The translations under genes and the position numbers were made by a program. Shown here in pieces: positions 35,900 to 47,713 of a DNA stretch of 64,000 nucleotides. The notes under the pieces were generated by a model that saw nothing but the letters and a program-made list of their open reading frames with translations, had not been told where the DNA came from and did no database searches. The DNA comes from Anthonomus grandis grandis (taxonomy: Eukaryota > Arthropoda > Insecta > Coleoptera > Curculionidae), in the NCBI RefSeq assembly GCF_022605725.1, contig NC_065551.1, positions 22,692,001-22,756,000 of the forward strand, read 5' to 3'. Every line of letters starts with the position of its first letter. The stretch's first letter is position 1.

Positions 35900-38095
35900 A
35901 GATGATATAACATTTATTCCACAACACCAACAAAACTATAAAGGAGGCAAGTCCCAGTGGAACGAGAAATTCAAAAATGTATAGTGAATAAACAAAAATT
36001 TTAAAAGGTATAAATTAAAGCCAATGTTGACAAATTTAATTCCATCTTTTGCCAATACTCAAATTAAAACGCGCCTATAAGTACTATCTGGAAAAATTAA
36101 ATAATTATAAAAATCAGAAGTAAGACAAGAGAAAGACAATTTTAGAACAGATTTTGGTGCAGGAGCTGCATTTAAATCTGATACACCATTAGTTGTTGGT
36201 CAATCACCTTTATTTATGAACATGACAAAAAAAAAGTTTATTTTATCACAAGTTAAATTAAAATGTAGAAGTTATTTAGGGCTTTGACGCAGAATAACAA
36301 TGCAGCACAGATAGTAACCAATATCCGATAATCTTTAACTTACGAGAATCTGTATAGATATTGCTGCTGTCAGTATTTACAGAATATTGAGACAAACTCA
36401 TCCCAACTCGCAAGGCCGGAAAGACTACATTATTATATCCATAAAAAAAAGAGAGAAACAACTAAACCTAGAAAGGTCATTTCATCTAATTGCTCTCGCG
36501 TCTACATAAGACATATGGGCAAATTATTAAAAATTAATTGAAATTTTGAATAACTACTAAAGGTAAATTTTCTGCTATCCTATTTAGTGTTTGAAGAGCT
36601 AGCTCAACTTAAGAAGCTCTATCAGTTACAGTTATTTAATAAAGGCGTCAGCTATATTTCTAGACATCAAAGGCGCCTATGATAGTGTTACATATAACAT
36701 TTTAATTAAATCATTGGAAAAAGTGTGTCCTTTCAGAACATTGATTCGGAATATCTACGATATTTACCATTATCTTATTTTATTTATTAAAACTGATGAG
36801 GGGTTGACAGTTTCCAGAGGAACGCGCACGGAATTACCGCAGGAAAGTATCCTATGTTCCATGTTATAGATAATTTTAATCGCATATTTTCAAAGTTTTT
36901 TTTATTGACATTTGACTATACATAAAAAACACAGAACAGCAGTGTCTAACAAAACTACAAAGAAGCTTTTCACAAAATGCTATTATTATTAGCGGAAAGT
37001 GGACGAGTGTTACCAGCAGAAAAAAACGACTTTATGTAACTTTAGTCGACGTCCAATTGAATAAATAATATTATATTAAATATCTTTAGCTCTAGAATAC
37101 AAAGCTTACTACTTGGAAGGACCACATCCACTATCAATTAAAAAGACCTAAATCAGAGCATTTAAAGAGCATCATCAGAAGCATCAAAAGTGGGTAGCTG
37201 ATCCAAATAAATGTAAGCCTCCTTTTTTACAAAGTACATGTACGATGTACGATCTTAACTACTTAAGTGTGTTAAATCAACAGGCAGCAGAAACTTATTA
37301 AACTTATCAAAGCTTAAAAAAGTCAAAAATAAATACATCTGGCAATGTATGTCAATTAAGTACTTTAATGCTTATAAATTTAATGTCTTAAATGCAAACC
37401 TACTTGTGACAAATTTAACTTACAATTAATTAATAAAAATAGTCTTCCTATAAATCATATTATTAATGTTACCATTTTGGTATATACCCGTAAATATTGG
37501 AGGGTGAAAAAGTCTCCCCCAATAGTAGAAAGCAATTCATGGATAAAACAATATAACGATTGTATTTATAGTTATTAAATTACTCTATATTTCCAATACA
37601 AATCTTTGATTTTAAATAATCTGTTTATAATCGTAATGAAAAATGGGAAAAGTCTTTTCAAAAAACACTTTGCAGCATTGTAAAGCTGTTTTAATAAAAT
37701 ATTTACTGATAGTTCATTACTTGAGAGTCAAGGCAAATGCGCCTTTTTTCAAAAAATGTCTGATACAATGAAAAAATTTTCACTTCCAATATTTTTAAGT
37801 ATTTAGAGATCATTGTATGCAATTTACGAGGTTCTCAAATTTTGTTTCAGTTTACAAAATGCAAGCCGCATAGTTATTTTTCCGGATACTAAAAATTCAT
37901 TTACGCAAAATACTTGTAAAAAAATTCAGAAAACTACTTGAGAATACCAAAAAGGAATTAGAGTAAATGACTTAGCAAAAAATGTCACATTACATAGGAA
38001 CTTAACTTTTAGTAAAATACCATATACCAATCGCCTATGTATTTAATGCTAGCTATTAAATAGTTAATAAGCCAGCAATCATGCAAGAATCTATA
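35900..38095 (+). pseudogene. LINE relic with RT and RNase H (I/LOA/R1-like)
   Basis: Frames in order on the plus strand: RAYKYYLEKLNNYKNQK (about 36070) from the linker; RSFHLIALAST (about 36475) from the fingers; SAIFLDIKGAYDSVTYNIL (about 36650-36705) with the motif A Asp; LPQES for LPQGS (about 36835); a frameshifted palm; LAESGRVLPAEK; WKDHIHYQLK; and KYWRVKKSPPIVES (about 37492-37535). After these comes an RNase H domain: FTDSSLLESQGKCAFF (about 37702), LYAIYEVLKFCFSL and IVIFPDTKNSF, and a last GIRVNDLAKNVTLH (about 37960). The LDIKGAYD wording plus RNase H points to the I/LOA/R1 side of the non-LTR tree. There are many stops and frameshifts. Confidence 0.75.
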
Positions 38096-40463
38096 AAATA
38101 TTGTACATTTATGTAAACAAAACTAATACAAAATTATAAAGTGTTATTAAATAAATAAGTTGTTAATATAAGATAAGCACACCAACATATATTTATATAA
38201 AATAGGAAAAAAAATTAAACAATTAAATCAAAATTATTATGTTAAAATTAAAAAAAAGGGATAAAGACAACTAATAGAAATTAATTTATTATTAAAAAAA
38301 TTTTTTTTACTATCGTGCTTAAAGTACTATAATATTTTTGATTTTTTTTGTGTTCTGCGGTAGCAGAAGAAAATTTGTACATTACTCGTGTGTAAAATAA
38401 TTATAAATAATATCATTTTACACAAATTAAAAAGGATTATTTTACACACTTGTTATAGAATTAATTTGTTTATTAGTAAGTATTAACGGGTGCAGGTAGA
38501 GCGATCTATATTCATTAATAATAGGTTTAAAAACTTGTCAACAGTTCATGTAATTAATTTTAACTGGTTCCAAGTGGTTCCAAGGAAACAGGTTTTTAAA
38601 TGTAGTACTAGTTACTAACCAAAGAACCATGTTAAATAGTTTATCGAATACAAAATTACAACATTTTAAATACAAATATTAAGTCGTTATATTAAAAAAT
38701 GTATTTTACTTATTTAAAACATTACCAAGATAAAACAATAATTTTTTACTGGTAACTTGTTACTTATTAACAATAAATTGTTTACTTGTTAACAAAAAAT
38801 TATGTACAAACTTATAGCTTCTGAGTAGAGGAAATAATGATGATATATCTTTGCATAATTTTGTGTATTTATTAACGAATTATTAAAATTACTGGCATTA
38901 TAAAATAAAATAAAATTTGTTGTACCTGTAGTGTTTACAAAAGTATATTATAATAAGTTTATTCAGTATTTTTCAGAAATATTTTTGCATAAATTTCTAT
39001 AATATTTTTGCAAATCAGTTTTCATTTTAGGTATACCGCCTGACTAAATATTGGCTCTTTTACATATTGTGTTTCCAAAACTCTTGTAAAAAAGGGGCAC
39101 ATGTATACAAGAATAATTGAATATATATCTTTAAAAAAAGCACAACAAATACCTAATTTATTTTAATTAAATTCTTATAAAACGAATACAGGTAAATAAA
39201 TCCACGAATATTTACGAAATTGCTAGAAATTTTTTCGCCCCAATTTTTTTCAACTTTTGATTAATGAAACGTTGCTTCGAACAGTTCGTTCCAGAGCTGC
39301 GTGATGACTTAATTAAATTCTTGGCCGAGCCTTGTTAAAAATATGCCCTATACATTTCCATAAAGGTGTGTCCGAATTTACGCTACGAATTTTTTATTCG
39401 GGACCTGCTGAAATATTCATGGGGTTTATAATGAATAATTGCCGGAAAAGGGATTAAAACACCTAGTTTTTTTTTTGGCGAGATTGAATAAAATCATTTA
39501 TTTAATGATAAACTTTTTATAATAGATATATATTAAAAGAACATAAGCAATATTTAAATATTAAACAATTTTAAAATATGTAGTGATTTTCTTTAAGTAA
39601 CATAAACTGAAAATTATTAAGCGTCATAAAAAATATTTTTCATTCATCGCTCAAAAAAAAAGTTTTATCCGGCTCGAAGCAAAATTTAAAGCTCTCGAGT
39701 GTCCGCATAATTTCGAATATTTTATATCCAAAGTCAGCAATTTCCGCAAAAGTCTCTTGGATAATTTAAAATTTATGGCTGACCCAATTTATGCATGAAA
39801 ACACATAATATATACCTGCTTCAGCGATTTAATACTCCTATATATACTTAAGAACTCTATTTTGTATGGTTTAGCCTTCTGTTTTGTAGGGCTAAGAATA
39901 ACTTGAGAGCTAAAAAACACAGGCTTGGAGTTTATTTATAATTATTAGCGATAAAATCACAAAAATTATGAAATTAATTAATTCAAAAATATATTTATGA
40001 GAACTTATCAACACCTCGGTTATCCTAATATAAAATTGTTTATGCGAGGATAAACCACGTAAATAATTTGACATTATTAATGGCTTAGCCTCGCTTTCTT
40101 GCGGTAACGCCGGGTCAACACGAATTACTTCTCATTTAGATTGCGTTGAGAATTTGCCCTAAAATTAGAGGGAAACACGGGACCCCTTTTCCAAAGGCGG
40201 AGTCTTGTAAACGGACGAGCGAACGTTTTGAATGTCGCGATAATGAAATATTTTGGGAGAGGCTAAAAATAAATACGGTTTTAAATTAGTATTTCCATTA
40301 TATATAATATATATAAAAAAGAAGAAATGGTAGTCTGGATTGACTAGTTAAAAAGTAAAATTTTACATTTTGGGGATGCATTCAACTTAAGAAATGTTCT
40401 GTAGAACCCTCTATTACATTGTTTAGCTTTCCAGTATCATCAGGACTTCCTGCAATTTGACAT
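38096..40463. other. AT-rich interval with two GC-richer islands
   Basis: No gene is supported. About 39190-39470 and 40080-40270 are CpG-containing, unique-looking stretches with no ORF. They are candidates for conserved non-coding sequence, which only comparison with relatives could show. Confidence 0.4.
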
Positions 40464-40781
40464 TTGACATGAGAAAACAAAACAGTATGAGACTTTAAAT
40501 CTTAAAACAATAAAGAAGTAACTCATCAACATGAGTATACAGATTAAAACTAACTACTATCAGCACTAACATTGGAGTAGTTTCAATGTAGCAAATTTTG
40601 TTGTTCCTTCATAAACTTTAATTTAAATTAACATAAGAAAAATGTGTTAGTCCCTTTGAGGAAACTACTCCAATGTTAGTATTAGTAGTAGGTTGCTTTA
40701 ATCTGTAAACCCACATTGGTGAGTAATTGCTTTGTTAATTTAAGACTTAAAGTCTCAAATCGTTTTCTTTTTTCATGTCAA
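40464..40781. repeat. Long inverted repeat (two 121-bp arms, 76-bp spacer)
   Basis: Arms 40464-40584 and 40661-40781 are reverse complements over their full 121 bp at about 80% identity by hand count. They run from TTGACATGA at the outer ends to AACATTGGAGTAGTTTC at the inner ends. There is no coding capacity. It may be a foldback MITE, or the long terminal repeat of the adjacent Tc1 relic, but no partner sequence is seen on the far side of that relic. Confidence 0.85.
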
Positions 40782-40850
40782 CTAAGCCTATTTACTTTCT
40801 TACTTGGACTAAATCCTCAAAATTAAAAATAATATATCGGTATTTCCATA

Positions 40851-41775
40851 GGGTTGCTCTCGTTAAGTAAGGTTTGTCATAAAGGCAAGTAGCAACAGCA
40901 ATGGGTGTATCCTATGGAGCAGTTTCCAAAACCTAATAAATATTAAGAACTAGGAACTCTTAAGAACAGGCCTAGGCAAGGGTCGCAACCGAACAACTCG
41001 ACCATTTGTATGCCAAATTGCTAGGAGAAATCCAAATGTTTCGCATCTAAAACCAGACTTCTGGAAGCTAGCGGTATTAGTGTTTTCATTGAAACCATAT
41101 ACGAAAAAGATTTTGTGGGTGAGGTTTATATAGCAAAAGACAGTCACGAGTTTCTGAGCTATCTAGGCAAAATCAAATGGACCAGTTAAATTAGTGTCTT
41201 AAATATTAAAATAAGACTATTGAAAATTGGAAAAATGTAACCAGAGTTGGCCTTAGGTCAAAGATGATCGTTGTATTCTCAGAGCTCCAGAAATACTAGA
41301 GCTAGACTGCAGATTGCGAAATCCATTACAAAATATAAAGAAGGAACTATGATGTTTTAAGGAGAAATAATGAAGGGAAAAAGAACACCATTGATACCAC
41401 TGCAGCAGAAGTAAGTTGACTGGCCAGATTTGGTTTTAGAAGAAGTATTTAAACTTTGAAAGGGTGCTATTGGAGACGATTTTATTTTTATGTAAGATAA
41501 TGCACCTCCTTATAGCAGCAGAGTGGTTTGACAATTAATATTTTAAATTAGCTAGAGTTTTCATAGGGCTTAAGTCCCATTAAGAGTTTATGGGATCAGG
41601 TCAAAAGACGAGTAAGAGCTCATCAGGATAATCTGGGAAACACCCAACAAATTATTCAAGCCGTGCTGGAAAAAAGGAGAATTTATCTAGGAGAATATTC
41701 ATAACTTAATTAGAAGCATACCAGTACGTATTATAGCCTGCGTAAGAGCTAAAGGAGGCAATACGGACTACTAAG
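40851..41775 (+). pseudogene. Tc1-like transposase relic (third lineage)
   Basis: Frames on the plus strand read VALVK, a stop, GLSxRQVATAMGVSYGAVSKT (helix-turn-helix, about 40852-40935); GRNRTTRPFVCQIARRNPNV (about 40983-41042) with the usual arginine-rich linker; EGTMMF, a stop, GEIMKGKRTPLIPL (about 41341-41402); GAIGDDFIFM, a TAA in place of the usual Gln, DNAPPYSSRVV (D2 block, about 41466-41530); and LWDQVKRRVRAHQDNLGNTQ (after the catalytic Glu, about 41590-41650), ending IACVRAKGGNTDY. Substitutions producing stops are frequent. The order and wording are plain Tc1, but it differs from the 5.3-kb copy. No TIRs or TA ends were found. Confidence 0.85.
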
Positions 41776-42164
41776 ACTTATTACTTTTTTTTGTTTTAAA
41801 TTTTCTACATTATATTGAAATTTTTTGTTATCAAATTCAAAAATATATTTTACTTATTTTTAAAATTTGCTTTTTCTTGTTAACGTCGTATTTGTAGTTT
41901 TTTATCTCTTTAAATATAATAGTTTCTACACAACGAACAGCATTTTTATTCGTATTTTTTTAACAGCTTAAATTTCTAGAAAATTTAAGGAAATTTCATT
42001 TAAGTTTGGTTGTGTGAATATATTTAGATACTACTTGTTAACCTATAACTGCTGATAATCGTCTATCTCTTCTAAACCTTGTTGACCTACTGTTAGTTTA
42101 AGTACAGATATTTTTCGGGTTATTTTTTATCCACAATGGTTCAATTTGCTAGAATTTATTTATG

Positions 42165-42300
42165 TTCACGGTACAAACACTGGTGACAGATAAATTAGGG
42201 ATATTCTAGACCCTTGGGTCAGAATATGGCAAGGGACTGCTGGTGAGGAAGAATGGCACAATATCCTTAATAGCATATCTTTAATCTCATACACAGTACG
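42165..42300 (+). pseudogene. Short Tc1-like transposase fragment
   Basis: One frame reads IRDILDPWVRIWQGTAGEEW, closely like ILDPYVRLWQRTVGEAF of the minus-strand relic at 24.1-24.7 kb. Both therefore come from one family. Only this block is left. Confidence 0.6.
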
Positions 42301-42581
42301 GGCAGGCGTCTTTAATCTTGTATAAAGAGTAGACGTGGAAATGCATAGTACTAAAAAGATTTCCATTATCTTTATAAAGGAAAACAAATTTGTATTAAAA
42401 AATATGTCTATTTAAAAAAATCAGGAGTAATAAAGTTTTTAAGCGTTTTCTTAATTAAATCTAATTAATTATTTAATTTACAATCTATTTTGGCAGATAA
42501 AAAAACTTTAGAAAATTTCAAGTAATGCAAAATTTTTTGAATCTGTATCTATGTACATTAATATATACATATTGTTATTAA

Positions 42582-42606
42582 TATTATTATTATTATTATT
42601 ATTAAT
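42582..42606. repeat. (ATT)n microsatellite
   Basis: About seven ATT units, then imperfect TTATTA sequence. Confidence 0.85.
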
Positions 42607-43149
42607 AATTTTATTACTATTTTTACCACATTTTTGTATTCACCTTAAAACAATGCGATTTATATTTAAAACTGATGAGCTGAAAGTCCTGACATTTATA
42701 TGACAGTGAGCTTCTCTATATATAAAACATACTGAGAAGTTTTTGATGTGGTAAGTTCTTGTATGTTTATTGATAATTTTCAGATCTGTGGTATTGTATG
42801 GTGCGGTCTGTAATGATTTCAGTATCCCAGTAAATTTTCGCGTTTTCAAGAATGGGTTGAGGTTCATATTTGTATAAGATTATATTATTTTTAGAGGTCC
42901 ACGTTTTGAGCAAATGCTTGATGAAATGCTTTACTCATGCTGTTATATCTAGACACGTATGAATTATAGCAAGCTTACTGCACACCGAGGGTAGATATCT
43001 AATAGAGTCTTAAGATTTTTTACATAAGCGACACTTTGTAGATCTTACTTGTTTTTTAGAATATAGCCTTAGAGAAAAGAGAACCGGATGTAAGGTTAGT
43101 ATTCCTAGCTGCTTTATCGACATGCTCAACATGTCTACGTCAACAGTCT

Positions 43150-44160
43150 ATGTTATAAAAAATTGCCGTGCAGCAGGTTTGATTCCTTTCCAGCATCCTT
43201 CGTAAAATGAAACAAGTACTTAAAAATACAGCTTTATGCATGGTTAAGTATAGATTAATGCTTAAGTCCAAAAGTTAAACACTATTTATTAATTTTGTAG
43301 GAATTTCACCAGTAGCACTAAAAATTATTGGGACCATAGTTACTCGCTTAGCTTTTCACATTCTCTTAGTCTTATCAGCCAAGGGTAAGTACTTATTATT
43401 TTTTTCAGCATACGTTATATTTATGTTGTGTCTTAAAGGGACCACTATATCTATAATGAAGACCTTTTTTTTAGCTTTTAGGTTCAAGACGATATCAGAA
43501 ATATTATTTAGGATTGGTTTATCTGCAATTATTTTTCGGTTTTAATTAATACAGGAATCATCACTGTTTTGCACTGTATTTTGTTCGCAAGAGCACTATG
43601 AGTCTTTGACTTTAGATTTAAGGTATCTTTGTAATGTTATTCTAATAATGTAATGTAATGTTATCTTTCCAGTTGTTGTTTTGATGCAAGTACAGTACAT
43701 CCAGCTAATATGTGTTTAAGACTTTCATCTGTCTGCTTGTATATTTGGCACATGGTTTGGAGTAAGTTTTCTCCTTATATCCGCTTTCGATTATTTTTTT
43801 TGTGGAATTATCTAATCCTGTATAGTATATATATAGCTCCCTGTTTCCAGAAAAATGTCTCATGATTTTATCCATGTTCGCGATGAATCTATTAATTTAT
43901 CTTCTATCGAGGCTAGGTATTTTCCATGCATTGATTTTTTATGCTATTGATCTCTTTGTTCTTCGTGTGTTTTTCGTGTGTTTTGATCTTTAAAAGAGGT
44001 TTAAGCTCTCAGGAAAAAGTCGTACGGTCGCATTTTTTAATGCTTGGAATGCTCTACTGGTTCTAGCTTTATGGATAAGGTATCTTTTCAGATACTTATA
44101 GTTTCTGCATATCCTGTAATCATGCCTAGTATTCTACGTCCACTTATGTTTCTCGGTAAA
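43150..44160 (-). pseudogene. LINE C-terminus with zinc-knuckle and endonuclease-like domain
   Basis: Minus-strand frames give SGNRELYIYY, then CQIYKQTDESLKHILAGCTV (about 43756-43690), a CCHC-type knuckle in which the second Cys is Tyr. After a gap come ADKPILNNISDIVLNLKAKK and VFIIDIVVPLRHNINITYAE (about 43535-43415), then KYLPLADKTKRM and RVTMVPIIFSATGEIPTKLI (about 43340-43280). The (P/S)DIV ... IIDI pattern looks like the PD-(D/E)xK fold of the restriction-like endonuclease in RLE-type LINEs; the Pro is Ser here. The final MHKAVFLSTCFILRRML is the usual end. Exact clade (R4/Dong/Proto2-like) is not determined. Confidence 0.6.
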
Positions 44161-44165
44161 TAGAA

Positions 44166-44192
44166 CTTATTATTATTATTATTCATTCACTC
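44166..44192 (-). repeat. (AAT)n tail of the upstream LINE fragment
   Basis: On the minus strand, GAATGAATAATAATAATAAT follows the 44.2-44.6 kb LINE fragment and ends exactly where the next LINE piece begins. It probably is that fragment's 3' tail. Confidence 0.55.
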
Positions 44193-44224
44193 ACATTTAC
44201 TCATAATAAATAATTACCAAAAGT

Positions 44225-44640
44225 AAGTTACTAGCTATTAAAAGGATTGAGCTCTATAGCGACTTTTTCCAAGTTATCATGTTCGTGAGGTACTTGGAAT
44301 TCTAGAGCACTTTCCTTTAATTGCTGACGCTTCGGGCTGTAGCATAGAGAACTGCCTAAACAGCGAGAACCTTGCTGTTTTTTAGAAGGTCTTTCAGAAT
44401 AGCACGATACCACCTATCGAAATAATAATTGGGACCGTTTTGACCTTTTCCATTTTTCACTGCCTCTTTATATTTATTACGAGATCTCCATACTTGGCTA
44501 CCTAACCATTGTCTTTATCAAGTAGATTGGTGTTATTTAGTACTAATACAATGGTCTGGTCTATTATAGGTCATTCCTGGCAGCCTCCAGTCAAATATGG
44601 TACGGTTTCCTACGCCTGGCAACTGTAAAAAAATTTGTCA
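44225..44640 (-). pseudogene. Second LINE C-terminus of the same general type
   Basis: The minus strand shows RPDHCIST in one frame and VAKYGDLVINIKRQ, a stop, KMEKVKTVPIIISIGGIV in the next (about 44500-44400), then AVLYATARSVSN near the end (about 44335-44300). This parallels the I-K-R-x-W-x-(L/M)-x-x-V-x-x-(V/I)-P-I-(V/I)-x-S-x-(T/G)-G and MQKAV-L-x-T-A-x-x-V-R pattern of the neighbouring relic, but the two copies are only distantly alike. The 60-codon ORF at 44231-44413 is in a different frame and is not believed. Confidence 0.5.
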
Positions 44641-47333
44641 CCCTGAACAGCTGAATCCTTAATTATTGAACTTATTAAAATATTGAACAAGTGAATTCTT
44701 GTTAGCACGACTTGAACTTAAATAGTCAGCAAGAGACCCTTTATTTCTGGGAACATCAGTTTAACAGTTCGACGCGATACTATCGACAAAGTGATCTGTT
44801 CCTGTTTCTGAAATTATGATCCCAGACTAATACAATAATATTTTTATTTTTATATTGTCCTCTGGTGAGTAGTGTAGTTTTGGTCAGTGGTAAATTGTTT
44901 TGATGAAAAAACGTGAAAATGATACCAAAGTCATAAAAAATTACTCTGTGAAAATTTATATCCGATTCATAATAAACATAAGCATTATGTCAAATTGACT
45001 AAGACTAGCATCCCTAGTAAAAAGCGTAGATGGAATTCGCAGGTTTAGGACCAAGAAATTAAAAACTTCCTTTTTTGAAAAGGTGCTGACGTTTGATGTT
45101 TATTTATGTCTTTTTCAAGGGTTTTTTCTGTGAAAACTTATGGCAACAGAATAATCTATGCAGATGGGCACATATGTGCTTTAAACACACATAACAAACA
45201 CACATAATAGACAATAACTTTTTTTTAATCACTTCTACGATATACATATTTATTTACAAATAAACGAACGCGGTCAAGGGCCATAGATACAAATTTGGAC
45301 AAATATCTGCAATATAATATAAAATCAAACAGGTACAAAAGTCACGTGTGCCTAAAAGAAATTAAAAAACTTTAGTCTCTTAAAGAAATAACTTATTTTA
45401 ATTTTTTATTAATATATGTTAAATTAATAATTTAAAAAATAAGTAAAACTATTATTTTTTAAAATTTTGATTGCATCTTAAACCAATTTAAAATTACACC
45501 AAACTTGTCAGATTTTCAAAAAATTAAAAAAAAAATTAACTTGCCAAAATTCTCCGTGAGATATCTTCAACGATTTACTCGAAAATTGTACACTTTCGCA
45601 TGGAGAAAATACCAAAAATAAGTGCTGCGGGTGGGTCTGAGTGGAGAACGTTGTTCGCTGGTAGATCGTTTCATCTCGGATACAGGACAATACACTTTTC
45701 TAGGCAACTTTTGCGGTAGCTTCGCGGGTTATTCTCTTTTTATTTCTGAGTTTGCCCTTAAACTTTTACATGCTTTAGTTGGTGGAAAGTTAGAAGACAC
45801 TGCACGTCTTTCGGTTAGTTAAAGCTTTTCTTTCTTAAAAGCTTTATATTAATTATGATTTAGTTCTAAGCAAGTTTCTTAATAAGACGAGTAGAGTTTT
45901 TTTTGTCTTTTTAAAGAAAGGCAACATTACTAAATAATTCATAGGTCCTAAAAGCCAAAATGCTAACTTTTAATGGCACATGCTGATGTGTCGTATATTT
46001 TATGCCTTATATCAAAATATTATGTTAATATTCTCGGGAAAGAAAACGGCTTTGCTCCCTTTGATAAGGAAGTTTTATATTGTGTACGAAAAATAACCTG
46101 CAGGGGAAAAAAGGTTTTTTTTTCTGGGCTCAAAATATATTTGAGATAATAAAATAAAACTTGGAGAGCTTTTACGGGCATGTGGGGTATGTCTCAGGAA
46201 TTTTAAGAAGCCTTATGCTTAAAAGAACCTTGCGCCTGAATAATTTAGATAATACGAAAACACAAATGGTAACTAGCATGTTAAATTTATATAATTTCTT
46301 TTTATATGTCACAAATATATGATAAGACTTAACTTTTAAAGAAATAAAAAAAGAAAGAAGAAAAAAGGCATGCCATGTTATTATGTTATCAGCTTAATTG
46401 CAGTTGCTGGAAGCAATAATTTATATTCTGACCGAAATAACGAGTAAAATATACAGCAACACAATTTGTAGCCTGTAATTAACATCGGGAGCCACGGTTT
46501 ATCATTGCAACCGAAATAGCCGGCTTTAATTAATCTTCAGTTGTATAAACTCGTGTTTCTTTTAAAACACGGACGCCGGAATCTTAATTTTGCAATTAAA
46601 GTAAAAAATATAATAAAAAATATTTAGAATATTTTTTTATTTGTTATAATTACGAGATGATGAAATTGGCATTTTTTAGATTTTGATCATTTGGCTAATA
46701 ATTTTTGGATTTAATGGAGACTTAAATAAATACTTTATAATATTATTGTGAGTACACATTTTTGTTTATTACACTTTAGGTTGCACATTATTTTATTTTT
46801 AAAACGAGAAAAACTAAAATAAAATTTAATGCTTTGGTGACAAATTATTAATTAATATCACCGAAATACATAAAATATGAGTTCAATTGTACAATGTAAA
46901 AAGAAATACGACTATTTATTTTAATAATAAAGGAAAAATAAACTCTACATAATAGAAAAATTTCTTACGTCGAATGCCTGATAGACTGATCATGACTTTT
47001 GAAACAGTATCAATATAATTCTAAAAATAGCTGCAAGATTTAAGAAACTAATTTAACAAATTGGAAATCATAATTAATATTTTAAAAGATAAAAATGCCC
47101 TAAAAGGTTTTAATAATAAAAAAATTATATAAATATAAAATATAGTACACAAAATATTAAATGACTCCAAATCCTAAAACATAGCATTATAGTACAGAAA
47201 ATTTAGTTTCTAAAAATGATTCCAAAGCCCGAATAAAAAAAAAGTTATGAATGTATATAACACAATTTCTTTTTTAAATTTCTAAAAATATGTAAAAAAT
47301 TAAATTTCTCTTGAGTAATCTGCAAAATCTCTA
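44641..47333. other. AT-rich interval, with one GC-richer ORF island
   Basis: Apart from the island at 45570-45830 (listed) nothing coding is seen. About 46430-46600 is CpG-containing and has TTTAATTAAT homeodomain-like sites; this is weak evidence. Confidence 0.35.
45570..45830 (+). other. GC-richer island with an unrecognised 66-codon ORF
   Basis: The plus-strand ORF at 45622-45822 starts MLRVGLSGERCSLVDRFISD and ends LEDTARLSVS. The minus strand also reads well for long stretches (for example KACKSLRANSEIKRE). Base composition stands out from the surroundings. I recognise no family on either strand. It may be a captured exon or retro-copy, or a decayed transposon piece. Confidence 0.3.
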
Positions 47334-47354
47334 TTAACCTCTTCCACTCCATCG

Positions 47355-47520
47355 TATCCACGTATGGATATTTTTAGATATGGCAATATTTACCACGATA
47401 TCCACATATGGATATTCATATAGGGGACATTAACGCACTGTGTAAAAGTGGTGTAGGCTCTGTAGACTCTGTAGTTTATTTTTCATCGCGGTGGGACATG
47501 TATATTCATATGGGGATATC
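47355..47520. repeat. Left subterminal palindromic repeats of the piggyBac-like element
   Basis: TATCCACGTATGGATA (47355-47370) and TATCCACATATGGATA (47399-47414) are near-identical 16-bp palindromes. A third, looser copy is at about 47503-47518. Related palindromes occur at the other end, so transposase binding is a reasonable inference. Confidence 0.7.
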
Positions 47521-47713
47521 ATGTTAAGTCTTTTTTTTTTGCAATTCCTAGAATAATGTAAATGTTTCAAGGTCAACTTTCACTCTGGTAGGAATCTAAC
47601 GCACAGGCAAGATATTTATTTAGTGTACTTTTGGGATTCGCAAAGAGCGCATCACGTATTTTTCATGCTATTACGTACGCATAATTTTCGTTTTATACTC
47701 GTTATTAGTCAAA

